Source: a virus. Taken from it: a stretch of 37,193 nucleotides of DNA. This document shows, one piece after another, positions 7,427 to 15,621 of this stretch. How positions within the stretch are numbered: position 1 is the first letter of the stretch; every line of letters begins with the position of its first letter. The DNA is taken from IMG/VR virus record IMGVR_UViG_3300042330_000608, positions 1 through 37,193 of that record, one strand, 5' to 3'. The translations under genes were made by a program, and so were the position numbers. The notes beneath the pieces were generated by a model, which saw only the letters and a program-made list of their open reading frames with translations, made no database searches and had not been told where the DNA came from.

Positions 7427-8150
7427 TCATTTTTGATTTAACGTCTTCTAAATTAAAATAACCTACAATACCAAAGTTATGAATTGTTGAAGCACCTTTA
7501 ATGTTATAATTATCATAATTTATTTTATGATATTTTAATTTAGGATTATTATAAAATTTTAAACAATTTTTTTTGTACATTGAATCATCACTAATAAAAC
7601 AGTTATGTGTTTTTAATAAATCTTCAAAAGTATCATCATTAAAATCTTGAATATTAAAATAACATCTAATTAATAATGTGTAAATACTAATTAAAGCTGT
7701 AGTTTTAGTCCAATAAATAGGTGCTTTAATAATTAAAGTGTCTTCATCTAATTCTATAGAGGATTTTGTTTTTAATCCTAAATTTTCTTCAAATTTATTT
7801 AATAATTTTTCTAAATTTTTATAATTAGTAATTAAAATATTTAAAGCTTCTTCTTTTGAATTCCATGTACCTCCACCTTTAAAATTTAATGTAGTTACAC
7901 CTAAATAAAACAGACGTTTATTATTAAATACATTTAATAATTTATGATTATATCCGTGTATAGAACCAATTTCTTTTTTAGTATATTCTACATAACTAAA
8001 ATCATTTAAATAATCTCTACAAGCTGTAAAAGCGTTTAAAGTTTCAAACTTAGTTTTAGTTGTATTAGGTTTTAAAATTGCAAAACCTATACCATAGTTT
8101 CTACCTTCATTTAAAGATGAACGTTTTTGTAATTCTTTAATTTTTTTCAT
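7416..8150 (-). CDS. uncharacterised conserved-looking phage protein
   Basis: 244 residues, soluble, no signal peptide. Recognisable local features only: NEGRNYGIGFAIL (14-26), ACRDYLNDFSYVEY (43-56) and a GGGTWNSKEEALN loop (about 92-104). I know of no domain name. It lies between the SF2 helicase and the MazG-like gene, overlapping both (14 and 11 bases), so it is probably expressed with nucleic-acid and nucleotide functions. Confidence 0.65.
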   Translation of the reverse strand: MKKIKELQKRSSLNEGRNYGIGFAILKPNTTKTKFETLNAFTACRDYLNDFSYVEYTKKEIGSIHGYNHKLLNVFNNKRLFYLGVTTLNFKGGGTWNSKEEALNILITNYKNLEKLLNKFEENLGLKTKSSIELDEDTLIIKAPIYWTKTTALISIYTLLIRCYFNIQDFNDDTFEDLLKTHNCFISDDSMYKKNCLKFYNNPKLKYHKINYDNYNIKGASTIHNFGIVGYFNLEDVKSKMNDK

Positions 8151-9345
8151 TTATTTTATATTTGTTTAAACAATCTTCAATATTATCACAATTAATAATA
8201 TTAAAATCATTCATATTTTCCATCATTTTAGAAAACCATACTTCTTCTTGTGTAGTTTTAGTAAGTAATATAAATACGTTACCAACTTTATCACCATTTT
8301 GTCTTAAACGACCAACTCTTTGAATAATATCTTTTTCTACACCATAATATGAATGTATTACACAATTATCAACACTATTTAAATTAGCACCTTGTTTAAG
8401 TTTTTTAAACGAAGCAATAATACTAATTTTATTATTGTCAAAATTATGTCTAATATAATTATTTTTATCTTCTGAATTTTTAGAAGATACAACATTTGGT
8501 GTTATTTTGAGTAATGCTTCTAAACTATTACCAAAGATAACTGTTTTACCTTCTAAACAATTTAAAAGTTTTTTAACAATATTTACTTTTGAAGGTAAAT
8601 TAAATAATAAATTACTTCTTTTATGTGATGTAATTCTTATTTTTAAAGCTTTCATTTCAGGATCTTCAATAAACCATGAACGTTTATGTTCTTTATCCCA
8701 ATAATCATAAGATGCTTTTTCTGTTTGTAAAAATGAATTTTTTAAACTACCTGCTTTTACTGTTTTATCTATATTATTTAATTCATGATTAATAACATAA
8801 ATATTTAATTTACGAGAAACACCTTCATTTTGACCTTTTCCAATAGTATATTTAAAAATAGATGGAGCAATTTTGTCTAATAATTGACCTTTTGAAAATA
8901 CATTACCATTTTCTTCATATTTAGTTTTTCTATCTACTGTTGCAGATAATCCTAAAACAGCTTTATACTTATTATTAAAATAAAATTCAGAATATTTAGG
9001 ACTCAAACTATCGTGTATTTCATCAGCAATTATTAAACCAAATTGTCTATCTTTCCACTTATATACAGTTTGATAACAATAAAACTTTAAATTATAGTCG
9101 TTTACTACATCACAATTAAATAATTGATTAAATTTTTTAATATCGTTTAATAAATCTTTTTTACGTTCTGTAGTTTCTGCTAAAAATAAGTGAATAGTAT
9201 CATCCTTATCCATTGTATAAAGTGCGTGCAAAGCAAGTATAGTTTTACCAACACCTGTTGCCAACTCGGCAGTTCCTTTTTTATCATTTTTTAACCATTC
9301 ATTTAAAGCTTCTTTTTGAATTTTATCTTTTAACTCATTTAACAT
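8137..9345 (-). CDS. superfamily 2 DNA/RNA helicase
   Basis: 402 residues with two RecA-like domains. Motif I ATGVGKT (29-35), motif II DEIH (108-111), motif III LSATVDR (133-139) and motif VI QRVGRLRQ near residue 348 are all present. The arrangement is that of type III restriction/XPB-like SF2 translocases without extra domains. In phage genomes such helicases work in replication fork or recombination remodelling. The start follows a 250-base non-coding stretch, so this gene may begin a transcript or follow a processed leader. The 3' end overlaps the next gene by 14 bases. Confidence 0.88.
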   Translation of the reverse strand: MLNELKDKIQKEALNEWLKNDKKGTAELATGVGKTILALHALYTMDKDDTIHLFLAETTERKKDLLNDIKKFNQLFNCDVVNDYNLKFYCYQTVYKWKDRQFGLIIADEIHDSLSPKYSEFYFNNKYKAVLGLSATVDRKTKYEENGNVFSKGQLLDKIAPSIFKYTIGKGQNEGVSRKLNIYVINHELNNIDKTVKAGSLKNSFLQTEKASYDYWDKEHKRSWFIEDPEMKALKIRITSHKRSNLLFNLPSKVNIVKKLLNCLEGKTVIFGNSLEALLKITPNVVSSKNSEDKNNYIRHNFDNNKISIIASFKKLKQGANLNSVDNCVIHSYYGVEKDIIQRVGRLRQNGDKVGNVFILLTKTTQEEVWFSKMMENMNDFNIINCDNIEDCLNKYKINEKN

Positions 9346-9368
9346 TCTATCACTTTCATAATTAAAGA

Positions 9369-9501
9369 AAAGACACCTACAGCTTCACTATGTAGAGGAA
9401 AGAAATAAACCTCAGATATTTTATTACAGTCGACATTCTCTGTCACCACTTCTTTTTTATTTTATTACATTTCGAGTCTTTCAAGGGTACTGGGTGTCTT
9501 T
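9369..9501 (-). ncRNA. candidate structured RNA between RNR and the SF2 helicase
   Basis: The 250-base gap 9346-9595 is visibly richer in G+C and in short inverted repeats than its surroundings and has no good reading frame. In minus-strand sense a 5' AAAGACACC (9501-9493) pairs with GGTGTCTTT (9377-9369), closing a domain of about 133 bases. Inside are GACA-GAGAA-TGTC, GAGG/CCTC and CTACA/TGTAG hairpins. It could be a non-coding RNA, a leader of the helicase mRNA, or an intron remnant. I could not match it to a known class; the fold is by eye only. Confidence 0.4.
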
Positions 9502-9545
9502 AATTTACGCTACTGGAACCCTTTTTTCACGTTTTGTTTATATTA

Positions 9546-9570
9546 TTGAATATATAATGTATATATCCAA
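9546..9570 (-). repeat. 11-bp hairpin after the RNR stop codon
   Basis: In minus-strand sense TTGGATATATA-CAT-TATATATTCAA forms an 11-bp stem with one G.U pair and a three-base loop, starting 26 bases after the RNR stop. No U-tract follows, so it is more likely an mRNA-stabilising or processing element than a classic terminator. Confidence 0.5.
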
Positions 9571-9595
9571 CATTTAACTCCTAAATAACTGTACA

Positions 9596-11455
9596 TTATA
9601 TTTCGCATCCTGCACCTCCACAAGCTATATTATCTCCTAATGATGTATTATCTTGTATTTCTACAATTTTTGTAAGATCTATATCATGTAAAGATTTTAC
9701 CAATTCTTCATATTCTTCTTTTGTGCAATCAGAAAAAGGCATTTGTTTATAAGTACCACCATTGTAAGGTAATACCGATAATCCATTATAATATTCTTTA
9801 TTAGCCCACATCCATTCACCTACAATTTTCCATTCATCATCTCTTACTGAAACAGTACAAGATACGTTATGAGTATTTTGACCTTTAATATGTCCTGTTT
9901 TAACCCAATCTCTTGAAATAAGTTTTACTCTTTCAAGTAAATCTAATGTAGTTTCATGACGTGTAATAGCTCCTTCAGGTGCTTTTTGTGGTACTGTAAT
10001 TACAGCAGTTGTTGTAGGACTAAAATATTCATCTTCAATTAATTCAGGATGATAAATAGCTAAATAAGAATAAATAGCTTCATTTTTACCTACACGCATT
10101 CTACGTAAATAGTAGTCATTATGCCAAGCATGAATACCTGATGATGAACCTACTACTAATGAAGTAGTTCCTGCAGGTTTAACAGCAGTAGTTCTTGCAG
10201 CAATATTAATACCTAAATACTCTGCAAGTTTAGTATTTTCTTCTTTTACTATATTAGATGCTTCCTCAAAATTAAGTTTTAAATTTGATTCTGCAGCAAT
10301 ACCCGTCATAGATACACCTAATAATGCATCTTTTTCAGTATTTTTTCTCCAAATATCTCTAAGATAATGAAAATCTGTATAGGAAGCTTGTAATGTAGCA
10401 ATAAAAGACGCAGCTCTTGAACGAGTATTTAAATCTTCTTGAGATTCAATATTGGATGCATTTACTTCAACTAAATTACAAAACTGATAAGGTCTTAAAG
10501 CAATTTCACAACAAGGATTTGTTCCCCAATCTCTATCATTTGTAAGATAAATACCTGGTTCTCCTGAACCTGAAGCTTCAATTCTTTCCCAAACTTTATC
10601 AAAAGTTTTTTTATCAATTTTATGACGTAATAATGTTACAGAATTATTAGCACGTCCTCGTTGAGGATTATTTTCCCACCAATTACCTGCTTTACAATTT
10701 AACATTGCATCACTATCTAAATCAAATAAACTGATCATTGCAGCTCTTCTAATACCACCTGCCAATACAGCATCTGCAATATGACACTGAATATCGTGAC
10801 ATTCAATATCTGTTAATTTTGAACCATCTTCTTTTTCTCTAAGTATTGCTTCAATTTTAACTAATGCTATTCTTAAAGGTTCTGGTCCTGGTGCTTTACC
10901 TCCTGCGGTAATTAATAAAGCTCCTTTTGGTCTGATATCTGATAAATCAAACTCAATATGTGATGAAATACTACCTGTATAAGACTTAAATAAAGTTTTA
11001 ATTGCGTCAGCCCAACCAATAATGGAATCTTGAACAACATATCTTTTATTTCTATCGTAATTAGGTTTACGTATTTCTGGTAATTTATCAATATGATGAT
11101 TTTGTACAGAGTAACCTACTCCTGTACCTCCTAAAAGAAGAAACATTGTTTCACTAAAACTACGAATGTCATCAACAGGTAAGAATGCACAATTATAAAT
11201 TCTTGCATTATTTAGTTCAATTGCTCTACCACCAAATTGTAAACTACGCATTGAAGGTAATACTTTTTTTGTATATACAAAATTTTCATAAACATATTTA
11301 ATGTCTTTTTCTAATTTTGGATATTTTTGAATATGCATTTGCATATTTCTATTAACTAATTCTTCCCAAGTTTCTCTTCTTTGTAATTCTGGCTTATATT
11401 TAGCATATTTAGTATATACTGTAATGTCACTTAAAATTTTTTTATCTAATTGCAT
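9596..11455 (-). CDS. class II (adenosylcobalamin-dependent) ribonucleotide reductase
   Basis: 619 residues, similar in design to the monomeric B12-dependent ribonucleoside-triphosphate reductase, though shorter than the roughly 740 of the Lactobacillus enzyme. The residues are all in place: first redox cysteine in YNCAFLP (Cys89), NPCCEIALRPYQFCNL with the thiyl-radical cysteine (Cys315), Glu317 and the second redox cysteine (Cys326), and a C-terminal shuttle pair C-x4-C (Cys612, Cys617) just before the end. It reduces ribonucleotides to deoxyribonucleotides without a separate radical subunit, so the phage would rely on cobalamin available in the host. No B12 riboswitch was seen. A hairpin follows the stop codon. 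Confidence 0.9.
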   Translation of the reverse strand: MQLDKKILSDITVYTKYAKYKPELQRRETWEELVNRNMQMHIQKYPKLEKDIKYVYENFVYTKKVLPSMRSLQFGGRAIELNNARIYNCAFLPVDDIRSFSETMFLLLGGTGVGYSVQNHHIDKLPEIRKPNYDRNKRYVVQDSIIGWADAIKTLFKSYTGSISSHIEFDLSDIRPKGALLITAGGKAPGPEPLRIALVKIEAILREKEDGSKLTDIECHDIQCHIADAVLAGGIRRAAMISLFDLDSDAMLNCKAGNWWENNPQRGRANNSVTLLRHKIDKKTFDKVWERIEASGSGEPGIYLTNDRDWGTNPCCEIALRPYQFCNLVEVNASNIESQEDLNTRSRAASFIATLQASYTDFHYLRDIWRKNTEKDALLGVSMTGIAAESNLKLNFEEASNIVKEENTKLAEYLGINIAARTTAVKPAGTTSLVVGSSSGIHAWHNDYYLRRMRVGKNEAIYSYLAIYHPELIEDEYFSPTTTAVITVPQKAPEGAITRHETTLDLLERVKLISRDWVKTGHIKGQNTHNVSCTVSVRDDEWKIVGEWMWANKEYYNGLSVLPYNGGTYKQMPFSDCTKEEYEELVKSLHDIDLTKIVEIQDNTSLGDNIACGGAGCEI

Positions 11456-11458
11456 ATA

Positions 11459-11506
11459 TTAATTTAATCTTTTACATTTGTAGTTATAAACTACTTCTCT
11501 CTCCAT
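11459..11506 (-). CDS. possible 15-codon leader frame before RNR
   Basis: An ATG at 11506 opens a 15-codon frame (MEREVVYNYKCKRLN) ending TAA four bases before the RNR start. It fills most of the 52-base spacer and contains the palindrome at 11480-11494. It may simply be chance, but its position would suit a leader peptide or a coupling frame. Confidence 0.25.
   Translation of the reverse strand: MEREVVYNYKCKRLN
11480..11494. promoter_or_regulatory. perfect palindrome upstream of RNR
   Basis: GTAGTTATAAACTAC is a 6-bp inverted repeat around a 3-base centre, 25 bases before the RNR start codon. It could be an operator or a small mRNA hairpin; no binding protein is suggested by the sequence. 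Confidence 0.3.
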
Positions 11507-11507
11507 T

Positions 11508-12050
11508 TTATTTATATTCGTTAAGATTTATTGTTTCACTATTAATTTCAACAAAATTTCCTAACTCCGCTTCATCTGCAATTTTTACACCTAAATTTTT
11601 TTCAATTTCTTCTCTTAATTTTTTATCTTTGTAAAGTATTTGTTTGATTTTCAAAATAAAACTCGCACCACTTATTTGTTTACCTTTAATTATTGTCCAA
11701 AACTTTAAAATCTGTTTTTTAGCATCTTCTAAAAAAGTTGAATATCTACTTTCCATAAATTCATAATACTCGTGAGTATATTCTTTAGGAAATTTGTAAA
11801 TATAAATTACTTTATCTTGAATATCAATCGTTTTAATAAATAAATCATTATTTGTCATTCGATATTCATATGCGGTAAATTCAGGATTTTTAAATGAAAA
11901 ATTTTGCACTATAAAAAAACAATCTTTATATTCATTATTACTATCGAACATGAAAGTGTTTTCTATTAAGTCATAAAATTTTTCTTCTATTCCTATTATT
12001 GGAGCAATTAATGGTAATAAATAAGTTCTACTTTTATTTGATTTAACCAT
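11508..12050 (-). CDS. uncharacterised phage protein
   Basis: 180 residues, no membrane segment. It begins MVKSNKSRTYLLPLIAPIIG and contains a beta-rich centre (CFFIVQNFSF, YIYKFP) and helical second half (FLEDAKKQILKFW, LREEIEKNLGV). I recognise no family. It is co-directional and overlaps the PD-(D/E)XK nuclease gene by 8 bases and precedes RNR by about 50 bases, so a role in replication or recombination is plausible but unproven. Confidence 0.65.
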   Translation of the reverse strand: MVKSNKSRTYLLPLIAPIIGIEEKFYDLIENTFMFDSNNEYKDCFFIVQNFSFKNPEFTAYEYRMTNNDLFIKTIDIQDKVIYIYKFPKEYTHEYYEFMESRYSTFLEDAKKQILKFWTIIKGKQISGASFILKIKQILYKDKKLREEIEKNLGVKIADEAELGNFVEINSETINLNEYK

Positions 12051-13065
12051 TTACTTCTATAAAATCATCATTTAATGTTAAACATCCATTTTTCTCATAT
12101 ACTTCTTTTTTAAAGTCATACATTTTATTTTTCCAATGAAAATAAATTTCATCTAATAATTCATCAAGACCTTTATAAATATAACCTGAAGACGTTTTAA
12201 AACCATTTTTAGCTGCGTTGATCCATTTGTCAGTCATTTCATATACTAAAGGATGACTTTCTGTTTTTCCTACGTATATGAACTTAAAATTAGCTAACGT
12301 ATAACCTTCAAAATTATATTGTTTAGATAATGTTTCATAAGCCATTTGATATATTAAACCTTGAAAATAATAACGATATTTTATGAAACTTTCCATAAAT
12401 TTATCATTTTTAGATTCACCTGTTTTAATATCTTCAAAATACACAACTTTGTTTTCTCTATCAATTGTCATTTTATCTAAAAATCCTTTAAAAGTAAAAC
12501 CTTTATATTTTAGACTGAATTCTACTTGATAATGATTTTCACAATCATTATTGAATAAATATTGACTAAATTGATCATACATTAATGTGTTTACAGCTTT
12601 TTTAGCACTATCATATTGATCTTGTGTTACTACAATTTTATTTAAACCTTTAAATTTAAGATTCAAATAATTCCAAAATTGTGGAATATCAAAATTAGCA
12701 ATTTTTGTATCTTCTCTATATTTAGACCATAAGTTATTTTTATCTATAATATTTAAAATTTCTTTAATGTCTGGTACAGACATATAATTTGCTAAAATTA
12801 TATCACACAATAAACCTAACGTAGCAGTAGGTTTTTCAATATTTAAGACAAGATAATCTTTATTAAAATCATCTTGTCCTGTTAACTCATCTACTAATAA
12901 AGTATCTACTAACGATCCATGTTTTACACCTTCATTATCAACATTACTTTGTCTAATTAAAGATATTGGTCCGTTACGATCAAAGTCTGATATTTTACTA
13001 TAACTTAATCTTAAATCAATAAATTCTTCATCACTTAACAACGTGTTTAATTTGTTCTCTTTCAT
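12043..13065 (-). CDS. PD-(D/E)XK superfamily nuclease (RecB/Cas4-like)
   Basis: 340 residues. The N-terminus has LSYSKISDFDRNGP (about 19-32), the entry helix typical of phage RecB/Cas4-like nucleases, followed by KHGSLVDTLL. The catalytic core is seen as GFLDKMTID (about 193-201) and VVYFEDIKTGE (about 207-217), giving D-x(n)-(D/E)-x-K, and then a helix FQGLIYQMAYETL. I see no Fe-S cysteine cluster. Likely an exonuclease in recombination or DNA processing. It overlaps both neighbours, which include the RusA-like gene two positions upstream. Confidence 0.8.
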   Translation of the reverse strand: MKENKLNTLLSDEEFIDLRLSYSKISDFDRNGPISLIRQSNVDNEGVKHGSLVDTLLVDELTGQDDFNKDYLVLNIEKPTATLGLLCDIILANYMSVPDIKEILNIIDKNNLWSKYREDTKIANFDIPQFWNYLNLKFKGLNKIVVTQDQYDSAKKAVNTLMYDQFSQYLFNNDCENHYQVEFSLKYKGFTFKGFLDKMTIDRENKVVYFEDIKTGESKNDKFMESFIKYRYYFQGLIYQMAYETLSKQYNFEGYTLANFKFIYVGKTESHPLVYEMTDKWINAAKNGFKTSSGYIYKGLDELLDEIYFHWKNKMYDFKKEVYEKNGCLTLNDDFIEVNG

Positions 13066-13309
13066 CTTCCTCTACATACAAATTAAAAATTTCACTTTCA
13101 ATTTGACTAAATAATTCTATTTCTTTAAGAATTTCTTCAGATTCAGAATCTTCACAACAATTTAAACGTAATTCTGAATTATCAGCTAATTCATCTATCA
13201 TTATACGAGCATAATTTAGTTCACCTTCATTTAGAAAGTTTACAAATTTAATATAATCAGAATCATCTAATACAAATTTTGCTTTATTTTTAATTTTATC
13301 TATATTCAT
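13031..13309 (-). CDS. small acidic uncharacterised protein
   Basis: 92 residues, helical and very acidic in its second half (CCEDSESEEILKEIELFSQI, VEEDEREQ). It has two adjacent cysteines. No family recognised. It overlaps the nuclease start by 35 bases and abuts the resolvase gene, so co-translation with nuclease and resolvase is likely. A partner or inhibitor protein for one of them is a reasonable but untested idea. Confidence 0.55.
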   Translation of the reverse strand: MNIDKIKNKAKFVLDDSDYIKFVNFLNEGELNYARIMIDELADNSELRLNCCEDSESEEILKEIELFSQIESEIFNLYVEEDEREQIKHVVK

Positions 13310-13310
13310 T

Positions 13311-13814
13311 TTAAAAAATTTTTATATATACTCCTGGATTTTCTTTATCCACAGAGTACCATTTAACATCTCTAATGTTATTTTCTGTTGGTAATTCTCC
13401 TTCTATACTCATAGGTATAGGAAATACATATTTTACATTATCATCTTCTATAAAATCATGAGCTGTAAATAAGTCTTGAATAATTTCAATACTATTACTA
13501 AAGTCAAATAATCTATTTGTTTCACGAACTTGATGATAACCTATAAAAATAGGATCTCCTTTTTCTTTCTTCATTTCTAAAAATTGTTCACGTACAGCTT
13601 CTATTAAATTAGGTCTTGTTTTATCAACATAACCTTTTACTATTTTTTTAGAAGAACTAAAAGATTGAATACCCAACTTCCTAAGATATTTATTTACCGT
13701 AGGAGAGCTGAATATTCCACTTTTAGTTTTAACTTTACTATTTTTTAATGAAGGTGTATTATATGGTATAAATATTAAATTATTATCATGGTAATTCTCC
13801 ATCACTTGTTTCAA
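13311..13814 (-). CDS. RusA-like Holliday junction resolvase
   Basis: 167 residues. IFIPYNTPSLKNSKVKTKSG near the N-terminus (15-34) resembles the P-x-x-x-N/K opening of RusA-like proteins. The region RLFDFSNSIEIIQDLFTAHD (about 103-122) then FIEDDNVKY fits the D-x-x-N...D...DD pattern of RusA metal-binding residues. RusA proteins cut four-way junctions during recombination and replication. Two starts are possible: ATG at 13814 and a second in-frame ATG at 13802. The longer frame overlaps the amidoligase by 29 bases and the shorter by 17. Confidence 0.65.
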   Translation of the reverse strand: MKQVMENYHDNNLIFIPYNTPSLKNSKVKTKSGIFSSPTVNKYLRKLGIQSFSSSKKIVKGYVDKTRPNLIEAVREQFLEMKKEKGDPIFIGYHQVRETNRLFDFSNSIEIIQDLFTAHDFIEDDNVKYVFPIPMSIEGELPTENNIRDVKWYSVDKENPGVYIKIF

Positions 13815-15621
13815 GATAATCTTGTTCTAAATACTCTTCTGCATAAAAATCTTCTGCACCAATAACATAACTTTGGTTTAATGGTTCAACAGGTTCTAAT
13901 TTAACAGCTTCTGATAATCCGAGTCCACTTTCATCTTTTTTTAATTGTTTATAATAACTTTCATAAACACCTTCACGATTACCAAGAACATTTTTTTCTG
14001 ATATAATTTTTGATCTTGACTTAGTATTATATTGAAAAATTTCGTTTGAAAAATCAGTTATGGTAAATTTATTAAATTGAGATGATGGATCAATACCAAA
14101 AAATGATGTACTTTTGGAAATATTTTCAATATTAAATTTAAAACTACAAGGAATTTGTTCTTCTTGAAAATAAATATTAGAAGCTTGATTATGTTGTTCA
14201 ACATTAACTTTTCTATTATTAAAATATTTAATAAGTTTATCTATAAAAGTACCAGATATTTTTTCTTTTGAAGCATATTCATATAGTATGTCACTAATAT
14301 TAAAATTATCTCTAGTTCCTTCTAATATTTGTTTTTCATTATTAATTGTATAATTAATTAATACTGAATTTAATAATAAAAATGCAATAATTTTATCAAT
14401 ATTATAAGTAGGAGTATGAATCCTAAATTCAATTGTTTGTTTATTACCAAATATTAAAGGTATCATGTTATGAATATGATAACGGGTATTAACATTCCAC
14501 TTTTGATTACCGTTAGGATCTTTAGGGTGATGATGTATTTGTGATAAATCACCTTTATCTCCAAAACTTACTAAAGTGTATCCTTCAGATAAATATGTAA
14601 AAATAGTATCAAAATTTTCAATTAAATTTTTAGAATTAATACTTTTATCTAACTTACTTAACATTTTAAAAGTATTAAAAGGAGCAGAATAATTTTTATT
14701 TTTATATCTAAAATTATATTTTTTATATAAATTAAACATACTAAAAATCTCATCTTGTACACCTAATGTTAATTTAGTAAAAGCAGTAATAAAACTAGCT
14801 GTTCTTGGTACATTTCCTAAATGTAAATGAAATGAACATGTATGATTATAATCAGTTCTATATTTTAATTCTTTTACTACATCATAAATAGTACAAACAC
14901 CTTTACTTCCTTGTAAAGGTATTGTTACGTATTCTAATCCTTCAATACTACCATCTCTTAAAGGAATTAATCCCAATCTATTACAAATGTTCTTAGGTAT
15001 TTGTCCACGTACTGATTCAAATTCTAAACCAAAAGATAAGTTTTTTATAATTTTTAAAATATCTTTTTCATTATTTAATTCTATACTTGGTTTATAAAAA
15101 TTATCATAATTTTCAGTATAATTTTTAATTATATCTTTAGAATCATAAGGTAATGAATATTTATATTCTTGTGAAGGTTTTATTTTTTTATTAAAATCTA
15201 AAGCTTTCATTAAAGAAATATGATAATATGCACCATCACTTATTTTTTCACGAAATTGATAATTTTTTAAAAATATTTCAGAATTTATAGCATTGTTTAC
15301 ACCCTCGTAAGAATGAACTTTTACACAATTTATATTTTTTTGAAAATATCCTAATTCTAATTTATCATTTATAAAACCGTATAATAAACCACTTACTGCA
15401 TTGTTTTGAACATATTTTTTATTAAAATGATCGTACACAATTTGACCAGTTTCAGATCTATAATAACTTCCATTTTCCATTAAATAACAATCTCCTGAAC
15501 TTTCAACATTTATATCTCCAATTTTGTAAAAACCTGATTCATATTTTCTACATTTGGAAATAGGTAGTTCTTCACCTTTAATTGTAACTACAAATTTTTC
15601 TTTAGTTTTTCTACTAGACAT
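13786..15621 (-). CDS. amidoligase family enzyme with extra N-terminal domain
   Basis: 611 residues. The C-terminal two thirds look like the putative amidoligase family (glutamine-synthetase-like fold): FGLEFES (197-203, the first Glu-x-Glu strand), LRDGSIEGLEYVT (221-233), SFHLHLGN (263-270) and later TIEFRIHTPTYN. These enzymes are predicted to join a carboxylate to an amine using ATP. The first roughly 185 residues have no recognised domain and are aromatic-rich, and an acidic tail follows (EDFYAEEYLEQDYLETSD). The gene overlaps the class II amidotransferase gene by 8 bases. Iyer and colleagues described phage neighbourhoods of amidoligases with ATP-grasp and amidotransferase genes, which fits what lies around it. 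Confidence 0.75.
   Translation of the reverse strand: MSSRKTKEKFVVTIKGEELPISKCRKYESGFYKIGDINVESSGDCYLMENGSYYRSETGQIVYDHFNKKYVQNNAVSGLLYGFINDKLELGYFQKNINCVKVHSYEGVNNAINSEIFLKNYQFREKISDGAYYHISLMKALDFNKKIKPSQEYKYSLPYDSKDIIKNYTENYDNFYKPSIELNNEKDILKIIKNLSFGLEFESVRGQIPKNICNRLGLIPLRDGSIEGLEYVTIPLQGSKGVCTIYDVVKELKYRTDYNHTCSFHLHLGNVPRTASFITAFTKLTLGVQDEIFSMFNLYKKYNFRYKNKNYSAPFNTFKMLSKLDKSINSKNLIENFDTIFTYLSEGYTLVSFGDKGDLSQIHHHPKDPNGNQKWNVNTRYHIHNMIPLIFGNKQTIEFRIHTPTYNIDKIIAFLLLNSVLINYTINNEKQILEGTRDNFNISDILYEYASKEKISGTFIDKLIKYFNNRKVNVEQHNQASNIYFQEEQIPCSFKFNIENISKSTSFFGIDPSSQFNKFTITDFSNEIFQYNTKSRSKIISEKNVLGNREGVYESYYKQLKKDESGLGLSEAVKLEPVEPLNQSYVIGAEDFYAEEYLEQDYLETSDGELP

Noticed and set aside
9346-9595. 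A third group I intron after RNR
   Set aside because: RNR ends with its complete C-terminal C-x4-C motif, the next gene has its own start, and no P7 AGACTA/TAGTCC pair is present.
11456-11600. Cobalamin riboswitch upstream of the B12-dependent RNR
   Set aside because: The spacer is only 52 bases and has no B12-box-like sequence.
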